Shown piece after piece: positions 39,616 through 48,880 of a stretch of 64,000 nucleotides of DNA. A program made the translations under genes and the position numbers. This DNA is from Rubrobacter tropicus. GTDB lineage: Bacteria > Actinomycetota > Rubrobacteria > Rubrobacterales > Rubrobacteraceae. Location of the stretch: the NCBI RefSeq assembly GCF_011492945.1, contig NZ_CP045120.1, positions 62,001 to 126,000 of the forward strand, in the 5' to 3' direction. Below the pieces are notes generated by a model. It saw nothing but the letters and a program-made list of their open reading frames with translations, searched no databases and was not told the origin of the DNA. Positions within the stretch are counted from its first letter, which is position 1. Every line of letters starts with the position of its first letter.

Positions 39616-41625
39616 GTGAAGAAGGAAGAAAGAGAAGAGCCGCGCGGACTGGAACCCGAAGAGGCCGAGGAGGACGTCGAAAAGCTCGACGACGACGATG
39701 ACGACGACGACGAGGTAGAAAGCTTCGACGGACCCTGGTACCGCTTCCCGCCGATGCGCAACGCCCTGATCTCGGGCGCGCTGTTGCTCGTAGGGTGGCT
39801 CGTCGAGCGCTTCACGGACGCGCCCGGCTACGTACCGATAGGCGTCTTCGTCCTCGCCATCGCGGTCGGGGCGTACCACTGGGCGAAGGAGGGCCTCGAG
39901 GAGTTCGTCGAGGAGCGCGAGGTCGGCATCGAGGCGCTCATGGCGTTCGCGACCGTGGGCGCCGCGATCCTCGGCGAGTGGTTCGAGGCCGCCTTTTTGG
40001 CCTTCCTCTTCGCCGCCGCCGAGGCGACCGAGGAGTACACCTACGCGAGGACGCGCACCGCGATCCGCTCGCTCCTGGACCTCGCCCCGGAGACCGCCAC
40101 CCGCCTCCTCGGCGGCGGGCGGGAGGAGACGGTGCCCGCGCGGGAACTCGAGGTCGGTGACCTCTTCCTCGTCAGGCCCGGCGAGCGCGTACCGACGGAC
40201 GGCGAGATCGTCCGGGGGGCGAGCAGCCTCGACGAGTCGGCGGTGACGGGGGAGAGCGTGCCGGTGGAGAAGGGCGAGGGGGGGAAGGTCTTCGCCGGGA
40301 CGATAAACGCCACGGGCTCCCTCGAGGTGCGGGCGACGACGCCCTTCGAGTCGAACTCGCTGCAGAAGATCATCCACCTCGTCGAGGAGGCCCAGGGCGT
40401 CAAGTCGAGGGCGCAGCGCTGGATCGACCGCTTCGGCAACCGCTACAGCCCCTCGGTCTTGGTGGGGGCGCTGGCGCTCCTCGTCGTCCCGCCGCTCCTC
40501 GGCGGCCCCTTCGACACCTGGGCCTACCGCGCCGTGGTCCTGCTCGTGGCCGCCGCCCCGTGCGCCCTAGTCATGAGCACCCCCGTCGCGATCGCCGCGG
40601 CTATAGGCCGCGCCGGGCGCGAGGGCGTTCTCATAAAGGGCGGCATCCACCTGGAGAACCTGGCGAAGGTCGAGGTCGTCGCCTTCGATAAGACCGGCAC
40701 CCTCACGCGGGGCAGGCCCGTGGTGACGGACGTCGTTTCGCGCGACGGCGGGGGCCGGGGGGCCGTCCTGCGCGCCGCCGCGAGCGTCGAGCGCCTCAGC
40801 GAGCACCCGCTCGCCCGCGCCATCGTGGACAGGGCGCGGGAGGAAGGCGTCGAGACCGCCGAGGCGCGCGGCTTCGAGGCCCTCGCCGGGGCGGGGGCGA
40901 GGGCCGAGGTCGACGGGCGGACCGTGCACGTGGGCAGCCCCGCGCTCTTCCGGGACCTTGGGGTTTCCTTGGGCGCGTCCCCGAACGGCGCCCTGGGCGA
41001 CGAGGAGGTCCGGCGCCTGCAGGCCGAGGGCAAGACGGTCGTTCTGGTCGGGGGCGAGGGGGGCGCCGAGGGCCTGCTGGCGCTGCGCGACGAGCCGAGG
41101 GAGGAGGCCAGGCGGGCCGTAGACGAGTTGCACCGCATGGGACACGGGGTGGTGATGCTCACCGGGGACAACGAGCGGACCGCCAAGGCGATCGCGGGTG
41201 AGCTCGGCATCGAGGACGTGAGGGCCGACCTCAAGCCCGAGGACAAGGTCGAGGCCGTCAAGGAGCTGGAGCGCGAGTACGGCCCCGCGGCGATGGTCGG
41301 GGACGGCATAAACGACTCCCCGGCCCTCGCCACCGCGACGGTCGGGATGGCGATGGGGACGGCCGGCACCGACGCGGCCATAGAGGCGGCGGACGTGGCC
41401 CTGATGGGCGACGAGCCCGGCAAGGCCGCCTACGCGCTCAAGCTCGCCAGGAGGAGCCGCGGGATCAGCGTGCAGAACATCGTGTTCTCGATCCTGATCC
41501 TGGCCGTCCTGATCCCCGGCGCGGTGCTCGGCCTCATCGGTATCGCCTTCGCCGTCTTCGCCCACGAGGCCTCGGAGCTTTTGGCCGTCGCCAACGGCCT
41601 GCGCGCCGCCCGCAGGGTCGCCTGA
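39616..41625 (+). CDS. cadA: P1B-type heavy-metal ATPase (Cd/Zn/Pb-like) with APC motif
   Basis: A 669-residue transporter without an HMA domain; instead the N-terminus is a highly acidic tail with a run of eight Asp (residues about 26-33), which may bind or attract cations. The core has the TGE motif in AVTGESVPVEKGEG, the membrane motif APC (AAPCALVMSTPVAIAAAIG) instead of [21 protein letters not shown] and GDGINDSPAL. The APC change removes one membrane Cys ligand, so metal choice may differ from classic CadA/ZntA. The upstream CadC-like sensor and downstream LspA and ZIP genes support a divalent cation role. Confidence 0.93.
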   Translation: MKKEEREEPRGLEPEEAEEDVEKLDDDDDDDDEVESFDGPWYRFPPMRNALISGALLLVGWLVERFTDAPGYVPIGVFVLAIAVGAYHWAKEGLEEFVEEREVGIEALMAFATVGAAILGEWFEAAFLAFLFAAAEATEEYTYARTRTAIRSLLDLAPETATRLLGGGREETVPARELEVGDLFLVRPGERVPTDGEIVRGASSLDESAVTGESVPVEKGEGGKVFAGTINATGSLEVRATTPFESNSLQKIIHLVEEAQGVKSRAQRWIDRFGNRYSPSVLVGALALLVVPPLLGGPFDTWAYRAVVLLVAAAPCALVMSTPVAIAAAIGRAGREGVLIKGGIHLENLAKVEVVAFDKTGTLTRGRPVVTDVVSRDGGGRGAVLRAAASVERLSEHPLARAIVDRAREEGVETAEARGFEALAGAGARAEVDGRTVHVGSPALFRDLGVSLGASPNGALGDEEVRRLQAEGKTVVLVGGEGGAEGLLALRDEPREEARRAVDELHRMGHGVVMLTGDNERTAKAIAGELGIEDVRADLKPEDKVEAVKELEREYGPAAMVGDGINDSPALATATVGMAMGTAGTDAAIEAADVALMGDEPGKAAYALKLARRSRGISVQNIVFSILILAVLIPGAVLGLIGIAFAVFAHEASELLAVANGLRAARRVA

Positions 41626-41638
41626 AGGGGGCGGCGGG

Positions 41639-42439
41639 ATGCGCGGCGCGCCACGAAAAGCCATGGGCCAAATGACCGCGTTGGGCGGAACCCGCGAGCA
41701 TCATCCGCCGTGGCCGCCTAACAGGGGCGGGAGGCGCTCGGGGCGGCCCGCAGGGGTTACGGGGACGATAAAGACGACCATCAGGCGGCGCGCCTTCCGC
41801 GCGCTGCTCGGCGCTTCTCTCGCCGCCGCGGCGGCGGCCCTAGGCTACGCCCTGTGGTTGCGCAAGAACCCCTCGGCTTGTCCCTACGGGCAGCGCTACT
41901 CGCTCGACGTGCTGCACCCCTTCGTCACCCGGCGCGGCCTGCGCGAGGTCCTCGCGCCCGAGCCCGGGGACAGGGTACTCGAGGTGGGGCCGGGAACGGG
42001 CTACTACTCCCTGCCCGTGGCCCGCCTGATCGGGCCGGGCGGGACCCTCGACGTGCTGGACGTCCAGCAGGAGATGCTCGACCACACGGCGCGCCGGGCG
42101 CGCGAGGAGGGACTCTCGAACGTCGTCCCGACCCTCGGCGACGCGGGGGCGCTCCCCTACCCGGACGGCTCCTTCGACGCCGCCTACCTGAACTTCGTCC
42201 TGGGCGAGGTGCCGGACCAGGACGGCGCTTTGCGCGAGCTGCGGCGCGTCCTCAAGCCTGGCGGGTCGCTCGTGGTCGGGGAGGCGCTCCCGGACCCGCA
42301 CGTGGTCCCGTTCGGGAGGCTCAAGGAGAGGGCGGAGGCGGCCGGACTCGCGTTCGAGGGGCGGCGCGGCTGGGGGCTCGGCTACCTCGCCCGCTTTTCG
42401 GTCCCGGGGGACGACCCGGGGGACGAAGGAAAACCGTGA
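41639..42439 (+). CDS. Membrane-anchored class I methyltransferase
   Basis: A 266-residue protein. The first 65 residues hold a disordered basic stretch and one helix (ALLGASLAAAAAALGYALWL). The rest is a UbiE-like Methyltransf_11 domain: VLEVGPGTGYYSLPVARLIG (motif I), LDVLDVQQEML and LRRVLKPGGSLVVGE. It starts 13 bases after the ATPase gene and ends overlapping the decayed ligase copy. Its substrate may be a lipid or quinone; the operon also encodes a membrane methyltransferase at 42798. Confidence 0.8.
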   Translation: MRGAPRKAMGQMTALGGTREHHPPWPPNRGGRRSGRPAGVTGTIKTTIRRRAFRALLGASLAAAAAALGYALWLRKNPSACPYGQRYSLDVLHPFVTRRGLREVLAPEPGDRVLEVGPGTGYYSLPVARLIGPGGTLDVLDVQQEMLDHTARRAREEGLSNVVPTLGDAGALPYPDGSFDAAYLNFVLGEVPDQDGALRELRRVLKPGGSLVVGEALPDPHVVPFGRLKERAEAAGLAFEGRRGWGLGYLARFSVPGDDPGDEGKP

Positions 42440-42680
42440 GCGAGAGCGTCCCGCGGCTGCTGCTCGACGCGCGCGGCCAAGAGGCGAGGCCCGGCCGCGA
42501 TCGAACGGCGCCGGCGCGAGCGCCTCGCCGAGACGGCGGCCAACGCCCGCGAACTCCCGCCGTACTGCCGCGAGCTCTACCGGGGCCCGCCGGGGCGGGT
42601 CGAGGACCCCGCGCTCTTGCCCATCACCTCCAAGAAGGGGCCATCGGCGCGCTTCGACCGGCCCGAAACCGCCTGCCCAA
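42436..42680 (+). pseudogene. Decayed 5' copy of the adenylate-forming ligase gene
   Basis: From the GTG at 42436 the sequence parallels the first 240 bases of the ligase gene at 43406 (starts GTGAGCGAGA; shared GAGCTCTACCGGGGCC and CTCTTGCCCATCACCTCCAA), but with indels that destroy the frame and then loss of similarity after about 42680. It is a remnant of a tandem duplication with the methyltransferase gene at 42798 in between. Confidence 0.8.
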
Positions 42681-42797
42681 CGACCGGTGCCATCGGACGG
42701 GCACGCAGCCCCCGCGGCTCGATCCGTACCGGGCGCTTTCGCGCGGAGGGATCGGCGAAGTCCAGCAGCTGACGGCGATCGCGAAGGGAGGATCGTA

Positions 42798-43409
42798 ATG
42801 GAACGGAGCACGTTCAAGATCGTCTACGGTATAGGCGTGTTCTCCATGACACTTACCCGCCTTCCGTATTGGCGGAGGGCGAGGACCGTGCGGATCGTCG
42901 TCGATCGCAAGACGGCCCGTGAGAGATCCCTGCTCGCGCTGCTCGCGGCCGGCATGGGGGTGCTGCCGGCCGTCTACGTCTTCACGCCGCTGCTGGACTT
43001 CGCCGATTACAGGCTGCGCTCCCGGGCGGGTTGGACGGGGGCGGGCATCTTCGCGTTCGCGCTCTGGCTGTTCTGGCGTGCCCACGCGGCCCTGGGACCG
43101 TACTGGTCGGACTCCCTCCAACTGAGGGAGGGACACCCGCTCATCACGAGCGGCATCTACGGGTACGTGAGGCACCCGATGTACGCGTTCGGGTGGCTCT
43201 GGGGCATCGCCCAGGCCCTGTTATTGCAGAACTGGATAGCGGGGTTGTCCGGCCTGGCGTCGTTCGCCCCGCTCTACCTCTCGCGCGTGCCGCGCGAGGA
43301 GCGGATGATGCTCGATCGGTTCGGAGAGGAGTACCGGGCCTACATGAACCGAACGGGGAGGATCATCCCGCGCGTGAAGTCCGGTTATGAGGACACGGAA
43401 CCATCGTGA
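42798..43409 (+). CDS. Isoprenylcysteine carboxyl methyltransferase-like membrane protein
   Basis: A 203-residue membrane protein with four or five helices. The C-terminal signature GIYGYVRHPMYAFGWLWGIAQALL and REERMMLDRFGEEYRAYMNRTGR is that of the ICMT/PEMT phospholipid methyltransferase superfamily, whose bacterial members methylate lipid-like substrates with SAM. ATG 42798 follows GGGAGGA. The stop overlaps the GTG of the ligase gene. Presence in a metal operon recalls membrane-modifying genes beside heavy-metal ATPases. Confidence 0.85.
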   Translation: MERSTFKIVYGIGVFSMTLTRLPYWRRARTVRIVVDRKTARERSLLALLAAGMGVLPAVYVFTPLLDFADYRLRSRAGWTGAGIFAFALWLFWRAHAALGPYWSDSLQLREGHPLITSGIYGYVRHPMYAFGWLWGIAQALLLQNWIAGLSGLASFAPLYLSRVPREERMMLDRFGEEYRAYMNRTGRIIPRVKSGYEDTEPS

Positions 43410-44797
43410 GCGAGAACCCGCTGCATCTGCTGCTCGACGCGCGCAGGGCAAAGAAGCAGGGACCGACCGCCATCGAGGAACGGCGGCGCACCAGGCTCGC
43501 CGAGATGGTGGCCCACGCGCGGGCCAATTCGCCTTACTACCGCGAGCTCTACCGGGGCCTGCCGGGGCGGGTGGAGGACCCCGCACTCTTGCCCATCACC
43601 TCCAAGAAGGCGCTGATGGCGCGCTTCGACGACTGGTCCACCGACCGTAGGGTGAACGTAGAGGAGGCGCGCGCGTTCGTCGCCGACCCCGACCTGGTCG
43701 GCGAACGGTTCCTGGGTAAATACACGGTCGCCACCACCTCGGGCACGACCGGGACGCGCGGGATCTTTCTGCTCGACGACCGGAACCTCGCCGTGACGAA
43801 CGCCCTCGCCACGCGCATGGTGGGCGCCTGGTTGGGCCCCGGCGACGTCCTCCGGATCGTGGCGCGCGGCGGGCGTATGGCGATGGTTATGGCGACCGGC
43901 GGCCACTTCGCCTCGGCCGTCGCCGCGGCGCGCCTGCGCAAGGGCAGCTTGCCGTCGCTGCGGGCGAGGTTGATCCGGACCTTCCCGGTCCAGACGCCCA
44001 TGCCGGAGCTGGTCGCCGGGCTCAACCGGTTCCGCCCGGCCGTCGTCGCCCCCTACGCGAGCACGGCCGCGCTCCTGGCCGCCGAGCAGGAGACCGGCCG
44101 CCTGCGCATCGACCCGGTACTTCTGGCGCTGGCGGCCGAGGGGCTGCCGGCGGGCGAGCGCGACCGGATAGCGAAGGCGTTCGACGCCAGGGTCGGCGAT
44201 TCCTACGCGGCCACCGAGGTCCCCTTCCTGAGCTACGGCTGCGCGCACGGCTGGTACCACGTCAACGCCGACTGGGTCGTGCTCGAGCCGGTCGACGCGG
44301 ACCACCGGCCCGTGCCCCCGGGCGAGCCCTCGCACACGGTCCTCGTGAGCAACCTCGCCAACCGCGTCCAGCCGATCCTGCGCTACGACCTCGGGGACAG
44401 CATCGTACGGCGGCCCGACCCCTGCCCCTGCGGCGCTCCGTTGCCCGCCATCCGGGTACAGGGACGCGCCGCGGACGTGCTCACCTTCCCCGCCGACCAC
44501 ACCGGGCGGGATGCCGGGCGGGTCGCCGTTGCGCCGCTGGCGTTCGGGACCCTGGTCGACCGCACCCCCGGGATCGAGCTGTTCCAGGTCGCGCAGACCG
44601 CTCCCGCGACCCTGCGCGTGCGCCTACGTCCCGCGGCGGGAGCCGATCCAGAGAGCGTGTGGCGGGCGGTGCAAGACGAGATCACCCGCCTGCTCGCCTC
44701 CCACGGGCTCGGGCACGTCGCGGTCGAACGCGCCGCGGAGCCGCCGGAGCAGTCCCCGGGCGGCAAGTACCGAACGATCATCCCGCTGGGCCGATGA
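43406..44797 (+). CDS. PaaK/CapK-like adenylate-forming ligase
   Basis: A 463-residue enzyme of the phenylacetate-CoA ligase-like class. Motifs: TSGTTGTRGIFLL (P-loop), VGDSYAATEVPFLSYGC, VQPILRYDLGDSIV (Asp of the hinge) and CPCGAPLPAIRVQGRAADVL. It activates a carboxylic acid as acyl-AMP, then probably transfers it to CoA or another acceptor. Translation is coupled to the preceding membrane methyltransferase. A partial, decayed duplicate lies at 42436. The real substrate is unknown; a lipid or cell-wall modification is plausible. Confidence 0.85.
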   Translation: MSENPLHLLLDARRAKKQGPTAIEERRRTRLAEMVAHARANSPYYRELYRGLPGRVEDPALLPITSKKALMARFDDWSTDRRVNVEEARAFVADPDLVGERFLGKYTVATTSGTTGTRGIFLLDDRNLAVTNALATRMVGAWLGPGDVLRIVARGGRMAMVMATGGHFASAVAAARLRKGSLPSLRARLIRTFPVQTPMPELVAGLNRFRPAVVAPYASTAALLAAEQETGRLRIDPVLLALAAEGLPAGERDRIAKAFDARVGDSYAATEVPFLSYGCAHGWYHVNADWVVLEPVDADHRPVPPGEPSHTVLVSNLANRVQPILRYDLGDSIVRRPDPCPCGAPLPAIRVQGRAADVLTFPADHTGRDAGRVAVAPLAFGTLVDRTPGIELFQVAQTAPATLRVRLRPAAGADPESVWRAVQDEITRLLASHGLGHVAVERAAEPPEQSPGGKYRTIIPLGR

Positions 44798-44864
44798 TCC
44801 GCCCGGGCCGCACGGACGGGACGCTCGTGTCGCTCCATGGCCCGCCGATGACCTTGCCCGCGAC

Positions 44865-45395
44865 ATGACGGGAGACCTCCGCCTGCCCCTGGCGGTCACC
44901 GTCGCGACCCTCCTCATCACGTGGGTCGCACGCGTGTGGGCGGAGCAGGCCCTGGATCACGGCGAGCCGGTCCACCTGTTCGGGGACCTCTTCCGCCTGA
45001 CCCTGGGCGAGAACGCCGGCGTGGCCTTCGGACTCCTCGGGGGTTCTCCGCTGGTGCCGTGGCTTGCCGCCCTGGCGCTCGTGCTCTTCGCGCTATGCCT
45101 CGCCCGCCCACTGCGCGGCAGCCGCGTGGGCGGGGCGGCGCTGGGTTTGATCCTCGGCGGCGGCCTCGCCAACCTGCTCGACCGCCTCGGAGACCGCGGC
45201 GTCACCGACTACCTCGACGTCGGCCTAGGGAGCTGGCGCTGGCCCACCTTCAACCTGCCCGACGTTGCCATAACGGTCGGGGCCGTTCTCGTCGCGTGGG
45301 CGTTCCTCCGCGACGACGGGCCGGAGGGGGAGAAGGAGCCGAGCGGCGGGCGGGGCACGGCCGCCGCTCGGCGGGTCGGGGAGGACAGAGCTTGA
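44865..45395 (+). CDS. lspA: Signal peptidase II (lipoprotein signal peptidase)
   Basis: A 176-residue, four-helix aspartyl protease. Motifs: LTLGENAGVAFGLLGG, GGGLANLLDRLGDRGVTDYLD (first catalytic Asp) and TFNLPDVAITVG (second catalytic Asp, usually FNxAD). LspA cleaves the signal peptide of prolipoproteins. It sits in a metal operon, as lspA-like genes do in lead-resistance pbr operons, rather than in its usual housekeeping setting. A charged C-terminal tail is present. ATG 44865 is used; upstream sequence in frame overlaps the ligase. Confidence 0.9.
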   Translation: MTGDLRLPLAVTVATLLITWVARVWAEQALDHGEPVHLFGDLFRLTLGENAGVAFGLLGGSPLVPWLAALALVLFALCLARPLRGSRVGGAALGLILGGGLANLLDRLGDRGVTDYLDVGLGSWRWPTFNLPDVAITVGAVLVAWAFLRDDGPEGEKEPSGGRGTAAARRVGEDRA

Positions 45396-46150
45396 GCGAG
45401 TACCTCGTGGTGCTGGCCTTCGCCGCGCTGCCGGCCCTCGGCAACTTCGCGGGGGGCCTGCTCGCCGAGTTCGTGCCCCTCTCGCGGCTCGCGCTCAACC
45501 TCGCCCTCTACTCGGCGGCCGGGGTGGTGGTCGCCGTGGTGGCCGTCGAGCTGATCCCCAGGGCCCTGGAGGCCGAACCGGCGTGGGCCATCGTCGGGGC
45601 CTTCGTGCTGGGCGGCGCCTTCTACGCGGCCGTGGACTGGGCCATACAGCGCCTGCATGACCGCTTCGGCGGCGCGGGAGGCGAGGCCGGCGAAGCCGGC
45701 GGGGCGGGGCCGTGGGTGATCTTCTTCGGCGTCTCGGTGGACCTCTTCAGCGACGGGATCATGGTCGGCACCGGCTCGACGGTCGCGGTGGGCCTGGGCC
45801 TCCTCCTGGCCCTGGGCCAGGTGCCCTCCGACGTCCCGGAGGGCTTCGCCACCGTCGCCAACTTCAGGAGGGCGGGCGTCCCGCGGCGCCGGCGGCTCTT
45901 GCTCTCGGCGGCCTTCGCCGTGCCGATCTTCCTGGGCGCGACGCTCGGCTACTGGGTGATGCGTGACGCCCCCGAGCTCCACAAGCTCCTCCTGCTCACC
46001 TTCACCGCCGGGGTCCTCAGCACGCTCGTGGTCGAGGAGCTCGTGCCGGAGGCCGTCGAGGAGGTCCCGGAGCACCCGCTCTCCTCGCTGGCCTTCGTCG
46101 GCGGCTTCGCGCTGTTCACGCTGCTGTCGGCCTACCTGGAGCTGGGGTAG
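45392..46150 (+). CDS. ZIP-family metal transporter
   Basis: A 252-residue protein with about eight helices. The metal path reads FFGVSVDLFSDGIMVGTG (TM4, where classic ZIPs have His/Asn/Asp) and GQVPSDVPEGFATVANF (TM5, classic HxxPEG becomes DVPEGF). A Gly/Ala/Glu-rich loop lies between TM3 and TM4. ZIP proteins usually import divalent cations; direction here is unknown. The TTG at 45392 overlaps the lspA stop, showing operon membership. It may rebalance Zn while the ATPase expels Cd, Pb or Zn. Confidence 0.85.
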   Translation: MSEYLVVLAFAALPALGNFAGGLLAEFVPLSRLALNLALYSAAGVVVAVVAVELIPRALEAEPAWAIVGAFVLGGAFYAAVDWAIQRLHDRFGGAGGEAGEAGGAGPWVIFFGVSVDLFSDGIMVGTGSTVAVGLGLLLALGQVPSDVPEGFATVANFRRAGVPRRRRLLLSAAFAVPIFLGATLGYWVMRDAPELHKLLLLTFTAGVLSTLVVEELVPEAVEEVPEHPLSSLAFVGGFALFTLLSAYLELG

Positions 46151-46155
46151 GCGCC

Positions 46156-46701
46156 GTGGGACGGTCGGAACGCGAGGAGTTCGGCGCTGGCGGCGTCGGG
46201 ACGAGGGAGGCGGCACGACCGCTCGTCCTGGTGTCCCTAGAACCGCGCGCCTACGGGGGGGCCATCGCCCGGGCCGTCCAAGGCCTACGCCCGCGCCTGC
46301 GGATCCGCACCGTCGAGCCCGAGGCGCTGGGCCGGGAGGTGACGTGCTCGGACCCCGCGCTGGTGATCTGCTCCCGGCCCGAGGTCGGCGAACTCGCCGG
46401 CCGGCCCGCCTTCGTAGAGTTCCGCCCCTACGAGAAGCCGGCGGCGAGGGTCCGCGTCGGCGGCCGGTGCCAGGAGCTCGACGAGGTCGGGCTCGAAGAC
46501 CTGCTCCGCGTCGCGGACGAGACCGAACAACTCACGAGGGGGCTTGGGATGGGGATGGGGCGTGCGGGTCGAAACAAGGGCGGGCGTCCCGCGGGCAAAG
46601 CGGGGGCGGGCGGCGCCGGGGGCGGTGGCCGAGACACCGGCCCGGGCCCGACGCCCGGCGCGGGGACAACCGACGCGGGGACGCCCGAAGGGGGGGCGTG
46701 A
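46156..46701 (+). CDS. Hypothetical protein, 181 aa
   Basis: I do not recognise a family. The first 130 residues look globular (RPLVLVSLEPRAYGGAIARAV, SDPALVICSRPEVGEL, AFVEFRPYEK), suggesting an alpha/beta fold of receiver or glycosyltransferase type; the last 50 are Gly/Pro/Thr low-complexity. GTG 46156 starts five bases after the ZIP stop. The end is one base before the start of the next gene, so translation is likely coupled to the frameshifted membrane gene. Confidence 0.6.
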   Translation: MGRSEREEFGAGGVGTREAARPLVLVSLEPRAYGGAIARAVQGLRPRLRIRTVEPEALGREVTCSDPALVICSRPEVGELAGRPAFVEFRPYEKPAARVRVGGRCQELDEVGLEDLLRVADETEQLTRGLGMGMGRAGRNKGGRPAGKAGAGGAGGGGRDTGPGPTPGAGTTDAGTPEGGA

Positions 46702-46702
46702 C

Positions 46703-48809
46703 GTGCCGCTGGACCTGATACGGGCCGCCTTCGCGGCGGCGTTGGTGGGGGTCTTGCCTGGCTGGTTCTGGGCCAGGCTCCTCGTGGCCTCCGACGACCG
46801 CGCCGAGCAGTTGGCCTACGCCGTCGCGCTCTCCCTGGCCCTCGTGCCGACCGTGGCGCTCGTGCTCATCGGCCTGCTGGGCGGGGGGGTGACGACGCTC
46901 GTGGCCGCCGCCTCGGCGCTCGCGGTGTTCGCGGGGGGACTGGCCGCCCGCCTGGCGCTTGGGGCCGCCAAGGGGACGGGCGCGCCCGTGGTCTCACCCC
47001 CGAGCCTGCCGGAACCCCCCGCGCTCCTGCCGCTCGCCGCGGGCCTGGCGCTCGCGCTCGCGATGCTGCTCGGCGCTGCCCCCGGCTTGTGGGTCATGGT
47101 CCCGGTGGCCGCCCTCGTGCTCGCGGCCGGGGCCCTCCACTGGTTGTCGGTGCGCCGGAGATCCCGCCCGCCGGGGAGGGCGGCCGAGGACCCGGGGCCG
47201 GGGTCCCGCCGGGGCCTCGCCGGCGGCGCGCCGCGCGCTCCTCGGGGCGGTGCTCCTGCTGGTGCTCGCGCGCGGCTACCTGGGGCCCGTGGTGAACGGC
47301 TGGCCTTTCCCGAGGGGCGTGGACCGCTACGAGCACGACGTGATGGCGGGCATGATGATGAGCGGGGGGAGCACCGAGTCGTTCATGCTCTACCCGCCGG
47401 GCTTCCACCTGCTCGCCGCCCCGATCTCGCGCCTGAGCGGGCTCGAGCCGTTGGCGCTCTTCCCGTTCCTCGCCCCCGCGCTGCCGCTCCTGTCCGCGCT
47501 GGCGTGCTACGCGTTGGCCAGGCGCCTGTGGGGGTGGGAGTGCGGGGTGGCCGCCGCCCTCTTCTCCGGGCTGCTCCTCGGCGGCACCTACATGCACTTC
47601 GCGGAGGCGAGGTACCCGAACTTCGTGGGGGAGTACTTCCTGATCGTCCTGGCGCTGGCCGCCCTCGTCGGGGTCTACGCCACGCCCTCGGCCCGGGCGG
47701 GGCTGCTGCTGGCGCTCGTCGGCTCGTCCGCGGTCCTCTACCACCAGATAGCGAGCTACGCCCTCGCCGTCATACTCGCGCTGGTCTCCGTGTTCTTCGT
47801 GCCCTACCTGCTCGCCAGAGACCGCCGGCGGGGCGTCTCGCTACTGGCCTCGCTGGCGCTCCTCTTTCTCCTCTCGGTCTTCTACGCCTGGGACACCTAC
47901 GACCTGCCGGGCCTCGTCGCCGGGATGCTCGGCGGGTCGGAGACGACGGGCAGGGGGGGCGAGGCGGTGGCCATGGCCATGGGCACGAAACCGGCGAACG
48001 GCCCCGCCCATTTCCTGGCGACGCTCTCCCACCCCGTCCTCTGGCTCGGGCTGCTCGGCGCGGCGATATTGCTCGCGGACTTCAGGTCCGACCGCCGGCG
48101 GGGCACGCCCGACACCCTGGCGCGCCTCACCCTCCTCGCGTGGACCGCGCTCCTGTTCGTCGGCAGCCTCACCCCCTACTCCGGCTTCCCCGACCGCTTC
48201 GAGCGCGACCTGGGCGTGCCGCTGTCGCTGCTCGCCGCCCTGGCCCTCGTCGCCCTCCTGCGGGCCACGTGGGCTTCGCGGGCGGGCGGGAGGTCGGTCC
48301 TCGCGGTCTCCGTGGCGGCGGCGGTCCTCGCGGCGGCCCTCGTGGGCACCCAGGCGGCGCGGAGCCTCGAGGAGGCCGCAGGACCGAGCGCAAGGCCCAA
48401 GGACAGGCCCGCCCCGCCCGAGGTCGCCGCCGCGGGGAGGTGGCTCGAGGACCACAACACCGGCGGCAGCATCCTCGCTACACCGTATCTTGGGTACGTC
48501 CCGAGCCGCGGCATGCTCGCCATGGGCGGCTACACCGGTATGCAGTCCTACGACATCGGCCGCATCGAGCGCGCCAGGGACCTGCCGCCCTTCGGGGCCG
48601 GCCCCCTGCTGGACGCGCAGTGGGCGCTCCACCACCCCGACGGCGGGCGCACCCGGCGCATCATCCGGGAGAACGACGTCCGCTACGTCGTCTTCCACAA
48701 GCTCTACCCCGGCATGCCGTGGCGGGCCTTCGAGAGGAGGGAGGACCTGTACCGGACGGCCTACGAGAACGCGAGCGTGATCGTGTTCGCCCCACGCGGG
48801 CCGCTATGA
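46703..48809 (+). pseudogene. Large polytopic membrane protein (DUF6541/mannosyltransferase-like), frameshifted
   Basis: From GTG 46703 (second phase) the protein reads MPLDLIRAAFAAALVGVLPGWF with five helices up to about 47190 (RPPGRAAEDPGPGS). Then the third phase continues the same protein from about 47205 (SPAARRALLGAVLLLVLARGYLG) to the stop at 48809, with FMLYPPGFHLLAAPISRLSG, LVGSLTPYSGFPDRFERDLG and ILATPYLGYVPSRGMLAMGGYTG. Joining the phases needs one base less in the G/C runs at 47190-47205. The intact protein would be about 700 residues with 12 or more helices, resembling GT-C-type surface glycosyltransferases. The break may be a sequencing error; no slippery site is evident. Confidence 0.75.
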
Positions 48810-48880
48810 GCCGGCGGGGACCCGATGCGCCGGCCGCGCCCCGCGTGGGCCCGGGGACACTCTAGGCGAGGAGGTACGCG

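Noticed and set aside
42480-42798. Functional small ORFs in the ligase remnant
   Set aside because: The frames are broken relative to the intact ligase and have no start with a ribosome site.
82-47205. Programmed ribosomal frameshifting at the four broken genes
   Set aside because: No slippery heptamer followed by a structure was seen at any break, and the breaks fall in simple C or G runs, pointing to indels instead.
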